Origin: Armatimonadota bacterium
GTDB lineage: Bacteria > Armatimonadota > Fimbriimonadia > Fimbriimonadales > Fimbriimonadaceae
Reading direction: 5' to 3'
Assembly: GCA_017303935.1 (NCBI GenBank)
Contig: JAFLBD010000002.1
Location: 496,001 to 560,000, forward strand
DNA length: 64,000 bases
Below the pieces are notes generated by a model. The model made no database searches. It saw nothing but the letters and a program-made list of their open reading frames with translations, and was not told the origin of the DNA. Shown here piece after piece: positions 43,442 through 50,475 of this stretch (position 1 is the stretch's first letter; each line of letters begins with the position of its first letter). The translations under genes and the position numbers were made by a program.

Positions 43442-43948
43442 ATGAAGCGAATCCTCACAACCGCTCTTGTCGCTGGACTTGGCGTGATGGCCATGGCTCA
43501 GTCGCCAAGCTTTATTCCAACCAACACCAACATTCGACTTGGATTTGTGTATCCGACCGAAGACGCCGTCCGAGATTTCACGGGCAACATGTTTGGCCTC
43601 GGCGTAGACATCGACACAAACTTCCGACTCGTGTCTTTCGGCCACGGATTCTTGTCGCTGGACTACTACACCAGTTCGCTCGACGGTAACAAGGGCCGAG
43701 TCCTTTCGGCAATGTACAACCAACGAATGCCGCTGTCCTCGATGGACGGACGAAACACCTACTACTTCGTGGGTGCTGGCATCACGAATGTGGACTTCAC
43801 GACTTCCAAGACAGTCTTTGGATTGCGCGGTGGCGTGGGCATGTCCCTCAGCGAAAAGACCTACGGCGAATTGGTTTACAACTTCACCGAGAAGGTTGAT
43901 GGCGTTCGAGCTTCGAATTTCGGCGTCTACCTCGGATTCAAGTTCTAA
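43442..43948 (+). CDS. Small outer-membrane barrel-like protein
   Basis: A signal peptide (M-K-R-I-L-T-T-A-L-V-A-G-L-G-V-M-A-M-A-Q) precedes a ~148-residue chain of amphipathic beta strands with G-x-G turns (F-G-L-G-V-D-I, Y-Y-F-V-G-A-G-I, L-R-G-G-V-G-M-S-L-S) and a terminal aromatic strand F-G-V-Y-L-G-F-K-F, as in OmpW/OmpA-like eight-strand barrels. AGGAG sits 10 nt before the ATG and a strong terminator follows. A single-gene unit; function unknown. Confidence 0.75.
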   Translation: MKRILTTALVAGLGVMAMAQSPSFIPTNTNIRLGFVYPTEDAVRDFTGNMFGLGVDIDTNFRLVSFGHGFLSLDYYTSSLDGNKGRVLSAMYNQRMPLSSMDGRNTYYFVGAGITNVDFTTSKTVFGLRGGVGMSLSEKTYGELVYNFTEKVDGVRASNFGVYLGFKF

Positions 43949-43967
43949 TCCGGTCTTAACAAGATTC

Positions 43968-44002
43968 GACCCCCGCCACCCAAAAGGTGGCGGGGGTCTT
44001 TT
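43968..44002 (+). terminator. Intrinsic terminator of the small barrel gene
   Basis: GACCCCCGCCACC pairs with GGTGGCGGGGGTC in a perfect 13-bp stem with a 5-nt loop, followed by TTTT. It also separates the convergent fabH gene. Confidence 0.9.
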
Positions 44003-44020
44003 CATTTAGCTAATGCTCGG

Positions 44021-45004
44021 CTACCAGCGGATGATATTTGCGCCCCAAACCAGTCCGGCACCAAACCCAACGGTCATCACGAGGTCTCCCTCTTTGAGCC
44101 TTCCGGTTTTCTTGGCTTCGCTCAGCGCGATCGGGATACTCCCGCCGCTGGTGTTGCCGTACTTTTCAACGTTCTTGAAGACCTTTTCGTCCGGCAAACC
44201 TAATTTCTCAGCTGCTGAATCGATAATTCTCATGTTCGCCTGGTGAGGAACAAAAAGATCGATGTCCTCTGGCGTCATCCCCGCCTGATTCAGCGCGCGC
44301 ATGCAGGCATCACCCATCGCCCCAACCGCGAATCGATAAACCTCCGCGCCCGCCATGTAAAGGTGCGGGTGAAGATCTGGAGGGATCGGGCAGCCTGGAG
44401 GCACCATTGAGCCTCCAACGTCTACGCCGATATGCTTGGCACCACCGCCATCCGATAGAAGGACCGTGTCGATGATTCCTCGGTCGGTGTTTTCTTCGCC
44501 GCGCAAGACCACTGCACCCGCTCCATCACCGAAGAGCACGCAAGTCGCACGGTCCGTGTAGTCGAGGTACTTGGACAGAACGTCAACTCCCACAACCAGT
44601 GCCGTCTTGATGCGGCCCGCCTCAATCATGCTGCTCACAGAAGCCAGGCTGTAGATAAATCCTGCGCATGCCGCTCCAAGGTCAAATGCGCCCGCGTGAT
44701 GAATTCCAAGATTGTGCTGCACCATGCATGCGGTCGCGGGGAACGGGCGATCGCCAGTGACGGTGCCAACCACGACCATTTCGATCTCATCGGGCGAAAT
44801 GCCAGCGTCAATTAGAGCGTTGTGCGCGGCTTCTGTAGCGAATGTGCTCGCGGTTTCATGCGGCTCACTCACACGCCGCTCTCGAATTCCGGTTCGCTGG
44901 GTGATCCACGCGTCCGAAGTATCGACAATCTTCTCCAGATCTAAGTTGCTAAGAATTTTGTTGGGGACGGAATGGCCGACACCCTGCACCACAGCGCGAA
45001 TCAT
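44021..45004 (-). CDS. fabH: 3-oxoacyl-ACP synthase III
   Basis: This 327-residue thiolase-fold enzyme starts fatty-acid synthesis by condensing acyl-CoA with malonyl-ACP. The triad is visible: Cys in L-G-A-A-C-A-G-F-I-Y (about residue 112), His in F-V-P-H-Q-A-N (about 252) and Asn in Y-G-N-T-S-G-G-S-I-P (about 283). The T-Q-R-T-G-I-x-E-R-R segment near residue 35 is also family-typical. It follows plsX by 45 bp in the classical yceD-plsX-fabH order, so synthesis of acyl chains and phospholipid is transcriptionally linked. Confidence 0.97.
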   Translation of the reverse strand: MIRAVVQGVGHSVPNKILSNLDLEKIVDTSDAWITQRTGIRERRVSEPHETASTFATEAAHNALIDAGISPDEIEMVVVGTVTGDRPFPATACMVQHNLGIHHAGAFDLGAACAGFIYSLASVSSMIEAGRIKTALVVGVDVLSKYLDYTDRATCVLFGDGAGAVVLRGEENTDRGIIDTVLLSDGGGAKHIGVDVGGSMVPPGCPIPPDLHPHLYMAGAEVYRFAVGAMGDACMRALNQAGMTPEDIDLFVPHQANMRIIDSAAEKLGLPDEKVFKNVEKYGNTSGGSIPIALSEAKKTGRLKEGDLVMTVGFGAGLVWGANIIRW

Positions 45005-45049
45005 TTTGGTGATTGTTATTGTGTCACTTTTTGAGGCTCGGGGCCAATC

Positions 45050-46036
45050 TCAGAGATTTTGGATGCCAACAATACGTTCCTTCATCGAATCGATGAGGTC
45101 AAATTGTGCGGCCTTGTCGGCGACCAACAGCGCATTCATAATCGCCCGGGCATTGCTTCGGCCATGGCAGATCACGCACAAGTGATTGAGCCCAAGCAAG
45201 GGCGAGCCACCATATTCGGCGTAGTCCAATTTTTCTCTCAGAGGCCGCAAGTACTTTCGGATGGGAAGGAAGGCGAGCTTGCTCTGCCAACTCGCCATCG
45301 CCGATTCTTTGATCTCGCTGAGGATAAATTCGGCGACGCCTTCAGCGGTTTTGAGGACGATATTTCCAACAAACGCATCGCAGACGATAACGTCGATCGG
45401 CTCTTTTCCGAGGTCTTTGCCTTCGATGTTCCCGGCGAACCAGGCGTGGCTTTCCAGAAGATTGTAGGCCTGCTTTGCAAAGGCGTTTCCTTTGCCGGGC
45501 TCCTCGCCCATGTTCAAGAGATGCACTTTGGGATTGGTCTTTCCCATCACGATCTCGGCGTATGCACGGCCCATCACCGCAAACTCGACGATCTGTTCCG
45601 GGTCGATGTCGGGCGAAGCTCCTGCATCGAGCAGCAAGAATCGGCCGTGCTTTCCTGGCATGACGGTCGCGATGGCGGGGCGGTGGATCCCGGGCATTTG
45701 TCTCCATGCAAGCAGGGATGCGGCAGACGCGGCACCCGTGTTACCAGCGCTCACCATTGAAGTTGCCTGACCTTCTTTGACCAGCCTCACAGCCACATTT
45801 AGGGAAGAGTCCTTCTTCTTTCGGAGTGCTTCGACTGGCTTTTCATCCATGCCCACGACTTCGCTGGCATGAACGATTTCGATGTTGGATGGCAAAGGGC
45901 CAAACTTCTCGATTGCTTCCTTCTGACCTACCAGAAGAATCTTGCCCTTGATCAAAGGCGCAGCCAAGATCGCCCCAGCGACGATCTCTCCTGGGGCATG
46001 ATCACCCCCCATTGCATCCAATGCGATGACGCTCAG
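45050..46036 (-). CDS. plsX: Phosphate acyltransferase PlsX, probable CTG start
   Basis: PlsX makes acyl-phosphate from acyl-ACP for phospholipid synthesis. Motifs include A-L-D-A-M-G-G-D-H-A-P, S-A-G-N-T-G-A, and the C-D-A-F-V-G-N-I-V-L-K loop near residue 225. The first Met/TTG in the frame (46021) would start at L-D-A-M and delete the first beta strand, which in other PlsX proteins begins about five residues before D-A-M-G-G. Extending in frame to a CTG at 46036 restores S-V-I-A-L-D-A-M-G-G. That CTG overlaps the yceD stop as CTGA, parallel to the ATGA overlaps elsewhere. I chose it for this reason; 328 residues. Confidence 0.88.
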   Translation of the reverse strand: MSVIALDAMGGDHAPGEIVAGAILAAPLIKGKILLVGQKEAIEKFGPLPSNIEIVHASEVVGMDEKPVEALRKKKDSSLNVAVRLVKEGQATSMVSAGNTGAASAASLLAWRQMPGIHRPAIATVMPGKHGRFLLLDAGASPDIDPEQIVEFAVMGRAYAEIVMGKTNPKVHLLNMGEEPGKGNAFAKQAYNLLESHAWFAGNIEGKDLGKEPIDVIVCDAFVGNIVLKTAEGVAEFILSEIKESAMASWQSKLAFLPIRKYLRPLREKLDYAEYGGSPLLGLNHLCVICHGRSNARAIMNALLVADKAAQFDLIDSMKERIVGIQNL

Positions 46037-46566
46037 TCTGATTCTTCTCCCGGTTCCAGAATACTTCGAAGCTGGTCTAGAGGGCTAGACTGCCTTCCTA
46101 GACTATTTTCTTGTCGGACTTTCGCTTCGGGGCAATCGCCTTCCCAGCCGTAAGTGCAGAGCGGCTGAACGGGCAGATTAAGAATCAAGTTTTGGCGAAT
46201 CAGACTTTCGACGATCAAGCTGTTCTCGTGGAATAGGGGTTCGCCTTCTTCATCGACAACCCGCGCAAAATCGTCTTGGGAGTACATGCTCGGAACGCCT
46301 TCAACGGCGAAGTCCTCGGTAACTTGAAAATTGACTTCTTGTTCGAGCGGACCGCCGCACCGGGCGCAATCCATATTGCATCTGGTCTTGAATTCGCCTT
46401 CGATGACCAGACTGTTCCCGGTCGAATATGCTTCTAAAAATCCTTCAACAGAGTCGGCAAGATCAACATCGTCGGACTCGGGCAAGTCGGTGGAGATATC
46501 AACGGCGATCTTTCGTCCCGGATGTTGTAGCGCATCATTAAGGTCAAGCAATCCATCGCGCTTCAT
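46033..46566 (-). CDS. yceD: YceD-family (DUF177) protein
   Basis: This 177-residue protein matches DUF177/YceD, linked in E. coli and plants to 23S rRNA accumulation. Characteristic are L-D-L-N-D-A-L near the N-terminus, the central C-N-M-D-C-A-R-C-G-G and a later C-T-Y-G-W-E-G-D-C-P pair, four cysteines that could bind zinc. The ATG at 46566 gives the standard length. In most bacteria rpmF (L32) lies between yceD and plsX; here it is missing and the yceD stop instead overlaps the probable plsX start. TACAAT lies 9 nt before the ATG. Confidence 0.9.
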   Translation of the reverse strand: MKRDGLLDLNDALQHPGRKIAVDISTDLPESDDVDLADSVEGFLEAYSTGNSLVIEGEFKTRCNMDCARCGGPLEQEVNFQVTEDFAVEGVPSMYSQDDFARVVDEEGEPLFHENSLIVESLIRQNLILNLPVQPLCTYGWEGDCPEAKVRQENSLGRQSSPLDQLRSILEPGEESD

Positions 46567-46575
46567 GGGAAGGTG

Positions 46576-46605
46576 ATTGTACCCCGGGGCAAGGTTTGAA
46601 CCCAA
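46576..46605 (-). promoter_or_regulatory. Predicted promoter directly at the yceD start
   Basis: On the minus strand TTGGGT is followed after 18 bp by TACAAT, whose last base is 9 nt before the ATG. Transcription would begin 0-4 nt before the start codon and no Shine-Dalgarno exists, so the yceD-plsX-fabH mRNA may be leaderless. Confidence 0.45.
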
Positions 46606-46674
46606 AAACCGGGGCCGAAATGCATTTTTTGATGCCAAGTAAAAAATGGGTCAAACTAAGAACCTGTAAACGTC

Positions 46675-46703
46675 GTCAAACATGGCGAGCGTTGGTCTAT
46701 ACT
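46675..46703 (+). promoter_or_regulatory. Possible promoter for the 46765 lipoprotein
   Basis: TATACT at 46698-46703 is preceded by a weak GTCAAA hexamer at 17 bp. It would give a ~55-nt leader. The -35 match is poor. Confidence 0.3.
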
Positions 46704-46764
46704 GAGGCTTGAATGGGTATCGGGTTTTTCTGGTACCTAGAATGAATAGGAATCATCAACCAGC

Positions 46765-48111
46765 ATGAAGAAGCTGCTCTTGGGCGCAATTACTCTCGCG
46801 ATTTTAGCCGGCTGTGGCGGAGATGGATCGGATACAACAACGACCACCTCTGGTGCTACGACTGGCGCCACCTCCGGTGGAACTGGACGCGAATATCCGA
46901 CTTTTAACTTGGGCACGGGTGCCCTTCTCCAGACATCGTTCGTTTCCGGTCAGGGCCGCTCAACAGGCAGTTCCCGAGCCACCGGTTCGCAAGTTGCGCT
47001 GATCAAATCAGTTCAATTCCGAAACGATGCCAACGATTTTGTTCCAAGCTCGGATCAGATTCTGGGTGACGAAATTCGAGTCCAATTGGACGGTTACACC
47101 CTGAACACTAAGGCCTTCGGTGTGACCTTTGGAATCGGACAGACCTCGAAGCGATTCCTGGAGTACCCGATGGAGATCGCTCAGTTCCTGCGAGTCGAGT
47201 CAGACAATTCTCTGACCCCTTTGACTCCAGAAGATAGCATTGCTTTCCAACCACCGGTTCCGTTTGACTGTGACGTCCGAGTTTTTGCGGGTCGCGTGAG
47301 TTCGGTGAATATCCGTCTCGATGATTCGATGGTGAGCTTTGATGACGTCGCTGGTGCGGTCACTTTCAATCCAGACCTGTTCGTGGCTTCGAACTACGAT
47401 CTGATTCATAACCGCATCACAAGTTCGTTCAGCGACTACTTGGCATTCGACATTTCGCAGATGCCGACAGGTGATCGACCTCCTCTCTCGATTTCTGGCG
47501 ATCCTGCCGACCGCGTTTTCTTCAGCGGCGACGGATACGGAATTTCGAACGGTTTGGGCGCAGCTAGCCAGTTCGAACTCCTTTCACCAGTCCGAATCGA
47601 CTCCGGTCGATTGAACACTGGCTCCCCGCTTGGATCAGGCGGTGGAAGTGGAATCGGCTTTGGCGCGAACTGGTTCATCTTGGAAGATCAAGATCCACTC
47701 GCAACTCGGTTGACTTCGCTCATCGGAATTTGGAAGCCATTCACACAAGCTGTCAACTCTTCGGAAGATGTCACCGTGATCGCCCTTCCTTCGAGCCGAG
47801 AGAATGACGGAATCGAAGCGAATGAAGAACAGCAAATCTTGTTCTACAAGCGAAACGTGGCAGGCAAGATCATCGACCTTTGGTACGGTCAGGTTTATTA
47901 CAACACCGATGGTGACCAAACCGCAGGTACCTTCCGAGCCTATCCGATCTCAACCGTGACCGATGCTGTTCCAACTCAACAAGTGGATGGCACGATCAGC
48001 GGTGTCGTGATCACTTCGGGCGCAGCTCGACGAGGAGACTGGCAACTCAGCTCGCCTCCATCGAACTGGCCGTTCGGAACAGAAGGCGGATTCGGCGTCT
48101 ATCGACGATAA
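46765..48111 (+). CDS. Lipoprotein of unknown function, 448 aa
   Basis: The signal peptide ends in a lipobox L-A-G-C (Cys17) followed by G-G-D-G-S-D and a Thr/Ser/Gly-rich linker of about 30 residues (many T-T-T, S-G-A-T). The rest is a beta-rich domain with an R-V-E-S-D-N and D-C-D-V-R-V-F-A-G-R-V-S-S-V-N-I-R strand pattern. I recognise no family. It ends just before dop; a strong hairpin lies 110 nt after its stop, inside dop, and may be the terminator of this transcript. A surface or periplasmic anchored protein seems likely. Confidence 0.78.
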   Translation: MKKLLLGAITLAILAGCGGDGSDTTTTTSGATTGATSGGTGREYPTFNLGTGALLQTSFVSGQGRSTGSSRATGSQVALIKSVQFRNDANDFVPSSDQILGDEIRVQLDGYTLNTKAFGVTFGIGQTSKRFLEYPMEIAQFLRVESDNSLTPLTPEDSIAFQPPVPFDCDVRVFAGRVSSVNIRLDDSMVSFDDVAGAVTFNPDLFVASNYDLIHNRITSSFSDYLAFDISQMPTGDRPPLSISGDPADRVFFSGDGYGISNGLGAASQFELLSPVRIDSGRLNTGSPLGSGGGSGIGFGANWFILEDQDPLATRLTSLIGIWKPFTQAVNSSEDVTVIALPSSRENDGIEANEEQQILFYKRNVAGKIIDLWYGQVYYNTDGDQTAGTFRAYPISTVTDAVPTQQVDGTISGVVITSGAARRGDWQLSSPPSNWPFGTEGGFGVYRR

Positions 48112-48124
48112 GAGTCACGCCGTG

Positions 48125-49558
48125 ATGAGGCGACTGTGTGGCGTCGAAACAGAGTACGGACTCTGGATTGATGGACGCGGCCCGGAATCACAGCAAGACG
48201 ACTCAAAGACGTTCGTCGAGAATTGTCCCAACCCAAGCTATTTGGGTTGGGACAATTTTGTTGAGGCCCCACGCGCAGACCTGCGAGGATTTGAAGCGAA
48301 GCGCTTAAGCGTTGATCCACGAGATCAGCAATATGAATACCGGACAGAAACCCGGACCTATGCCCAACTCCGCGCCGACCGGATTCTCACCAACGGAGCG
48401 AGGTTCTACAACGACCACGGTCATCCTGAGTACTGCACTCCAGAGTGTTTCTCGGCGATTGATGCGGCACTGGAAGACCTGCATGGTGAATCAGTACTGC
48501 TTGACACGCTACGAGCGAGTGGCATGCCGGCCAAGATTTACAAGAACAACACAGATTTTCATGGCGCGAGCTATGGCACTCATGAGAGTTTTCTTGTTAA
48601 ACGGAGAGTCGGGTTCGATGCTCTTTTCAACGCGGTTGTGCCAGTTCTTATCGCTCGACAAATTTTGTGCGGCGCGGGAAAAGTTGGGTCGGAAGCAGGC
48701 CCAAAGTGTAATTTTCAGCTCAGCCAGCGTGCGGACTTTTTGACCGAAGTGGCGAGCGTCGACACCTTGTATCGTCGGCCGATCTTTAACACGCGCGACG
48801 AACCCCACGCTGATCCAAATAAGTGGACTCGGTTACACGTGATCTGCGGGGACGCAAACCGCAATCCGATCGCTACCATGAGGAAGCTGTTGCTCGTTCA
48901 GTGCGAGCTCAAACTGCTTGAAATCGACAAGGCACCGAAATTTCCAATCTCGAATCCCGTGAAGGCGTTTGAGCAAATCAGCAAGAATGAATCTCACGAG
49001 TTCGTTTTTGAGGGGCATCGTTGCTCTGATGTGCTTCGCTCAGTGGCGTTGGCGAGTCTTGAGCATCTCGATTTGGATGGGCGTGAGTCCTCCGCACTTC
49101 GCGGTGTTCTCGGCGCACTGGACAGGTTCGAAGTCGAAGGTTGGTCTGGGTTGATCGGTGAGGCGGATTGGGCCGCAAAAAAATATCTGATCGAGCATTA
49201 TTTCGAACCTTCGGGCGACCAGGCACAAGACCTCTTGTCTCAGCAAAGCCTCGACCTAGCCTATAGTAACATCGACCCGGAGGAGAGCTTATTTACAGCG
49301 ATGCAGGAAATGAATCTGATCGCGCTATTTGAATGGGAAAAGAACCAATCATTTCCTACCCGAGCGTATGCCAGGGGGCTCGCCGTGGAAAAGTTTAGAG
49401 ATCAAATGACCTCGGCGAGTTGGGGCAGAATTACATTCGCAACTTCGAGCGGTGAACAATCCATCGATTTGGAACCAGAATTGGAATACCCGGCGCACCT
49501 AAGCGACGCCAAAAGCGTAGAGGAATTTATAGAATCGCTAAGGAACATGCAACAATGA
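48125..49558 (+). CDS. dop: Dop-type deamidase/depupylase homologue
   Basis: This 477-residue enzyme belongs to the carboxylate-amine ligase-like Dop/PafA family that acts on prokaryotic ubiquitin-like proteins. The ATP-site motif C-G-V-E-T-E-Y-G lies at the N-terminus; N-G-A-R-F-Y-N-D-H-G-H-P-E-Y (about 92-105) matches the Dop version (Y-V-D-H-A-H-P-E-Y), not the PafA version (Y-L-D-V-G-S-H-P-E-Y). A G-W-D-N-F-V-E-x-P-R-x-D-L-R-G-F segment corresponds to the Dop-specific loop region. I-Y-K-N-N-T-D-F-H-G-A-S-Y-G and F-N-T-R-D-E-P-H-A-D are also conserved. Its stop overlaps the UBact start (ATGA). GTG at 48122 is an alternative start. Confidence 0.92.
   Translation: MRRLCGVETEYGLWIDGRGPESQQDDSKTFVENCPNPSYLGWDNFVEAPRADLRGFEAKRLSVDPRDQQYEYRTETRTYAQLRADRILTNGARFYNDHGHPEYCTPECFSAIDAALEDLHGESVLLDTLRASGMPAKIYKNNTDFHGASYGTHESFLVKRRVGFDALFNAVVPVLIARQILCGAGKVGSEAGPKCNFQLSQRADFLTEVASVDTLYRRPIFNTRDEPHADPNKWTRLHVICGDANRNPIATMRKLLLVQCELKLLEIDKAPKFPISNPVKAFEQISKNESHEFVFEGHRCSDVLRSVALASLEHLDLDGRESSALRGVLGALDRFEVEGWSGLIGEADWAAKKYLIEHYFEPSGDQAQDLLSQQSLDLAYSNIDPEESLFTAMQEMNLIALFEWEKNQSFPTRAYARGLAVEKFRDQMTSASWGRITFATSSGEQSIDLEPELEYPAHLSDAKSVEEFIESLRNMQQ
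48221..48259 (+). terminator. Perfect 16-bp hairpin with short T-run inside dop
   Basis: AATTGTCCCAACCCAA and TTGGGTTGGGACAATT form a perfect 16-bp stem with a 5-nt loop GCTAT, followed by two more T then G (T-run 48256-48259). It encodes part of the Dop N-terminal region. It could terminate most transcripts of the preceding lipoprotein gene and so limit dop expression. Confidence 0.5.
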
Positions 49559-49737
49559 TTCAAGCAGACCGATTGACCAGAAGGCAACCCGAGGAGCCAG
49601 CCCGAAAGCTCGGCGACGAAACAGGGCCCACCGACCCAAAAGTGGATCGCCCAGCCGCGCCAAACCCTTTGATGGACCGATTGAAAAAGGTTGACCCAAA
49701 GCAGGCCGAAAAGTATCGGCAGCGTAGCGGAGAATAA
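49555..49737 (+). CDS. ubact: UBact-type prokaryotic ubiquitin-like protein
   Basis: The 60-residue protein is short, hydrophilic and rich in Pro, Lys, Arg, Asp and Glu with no Cys and no hydrophobic core, as expected for an intrinsically disordered tag. It ends Y-R-Q-R-S-G-E; the UBact family ends R-(S/T)-G-(E/Q), a variant of Pup's G-G-(E/Q). The terminal Glu would allow ligation to target lysines without prior deamidation. It is coupled to dop by ATGA, and the prcB GTG directly follows its TAA. Function as a degradation tag is inferred from family and locus. Confidence 0.9.
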   Translation: MIQADRLTRRQPEEPARKLGDETGPTDPKVDRPAAPNPLMDRLKKVDPKQAEKYRQRSGE

Positions 49738-50472
49738 GTGCAGATTCCAAGTCCAAAGACCTTCAGCGAACTGGTGGGTTACTCCCCGGCCGCGGCCGAC
49801 CAGCCTGAAACGCATGGCACCACGGTGCTCGCCATGCGGTTTGATTCCGGTGTGATTGTGATGGCCGACCGGCGTGCGACCATGGGCAATTTGATCATGT
49901 TCGACAAGGCCGAGAAGGTCTTTGCTTTGGACGATTCCACCGTGGTCGCGATCAGCGGAAGCTTCGCTCGTAGCATCGAAATCTGCCGGTTGCTCAAGCA
50001 CAGCTTCAAGTACTACCGACGGATGCATCTCAACGAGATGTCGGTTGAAGGGAAGTTGCAGGAAATCTCGAAGGCACTCTCTAACAATCTCGGAATGGCG
50101 ATGAACGGCATCGGTGTATTTGTGCCGATCCTAGCGACCTACGATGCCAAGAAGGACCAGTTTGGCGTCTACTTCTTCGACACCGCTGGGGCGAGATTCG
50201 AAAATGGCCAATTTGCCGCTGCAGGGTCCGGTTCAGAGAGGATTCGCGGAATCTTCGACTACATTTCCGAAACCGTTGGTGAATTTGAATCCAGGTCGCT
50301 TGTCGATGTCTTGACCGATGGACTGAAAATGCTCCGGATTGCCGCTGATCTTGACTCAGCCACCGGCGGAATCAGTAAGAATCCACCCGTGATCCGCGTC
50401 TTGACTAAAGAAGGCAATCATCCGATCGACGCCAAGGTTCTGGAGAAGGCACTCAAAGCAGCGGCGAAGTAA
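49738..50472 (+). CDS. prcB: Proteasome beta subunit
   Basis: This 244-residue protein is the catalytic beta type of the 20S proteasome. A propeptide of ~26 residues ends at T-H-G, so autocleavage would expose T-T-V-L-A-M-R-F with Thr as nucleophile; the Asp in M-A-D-R-R-A-T and Lys in K-A-E-K-V-F fit the active site. A-A-G-S-G-S-E-R-I-R-G matches the family S-G-S motif. It resembles actinobacterial PrcB rather than HslV. The start is GTG, immediately after the UBact stop. The alpha subunit prcA, which often follows, is absent; the next gene is on the other strand. Confidence 0.95.
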   Translation: MQIPSPKTFSELVGYSPAAADQPETHGTTVLAMRFDSGVIVMADRRATMGNLIMFDKAEKVFALDDSTVVAISGSFARSIEICRLLKHSFKYYRRMHLNEMSVEGKLQEISKALSNNLGMAMNGIGVFVPILATYDAKKDQFGVYFFDTAGARFENGQFAAAGSGSERIRGIFDYISETVGEFESRSLVDVLTDGLKMLRIAADLDSATGGISKNPPVIRVLTKEGNHPIDAKVLEKALKAAAK

Positions 50473-50475
50473 AAC

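Noticed and set aside
46021-46021. TTG as the start of plsX
   Set aside because: It would remove the first conserved strand before D-A-M-G-G; the CTG at 46036 fits the family better.
46590-46610. A tRNA T-arm-like GGTTTGAACCC near the yceD promoter
   Set aside because: No acceptor, D or anticodon stems surround it, so it is not a tRNA.
49738-50472. Reading the beta-type subunit as HslV, partner of the nearby hslU
   Set aside because: The N-terminal motif, G-D/A-D-R-R-A-T pattern, S-G-S motif and length match PrcB and not HslV.
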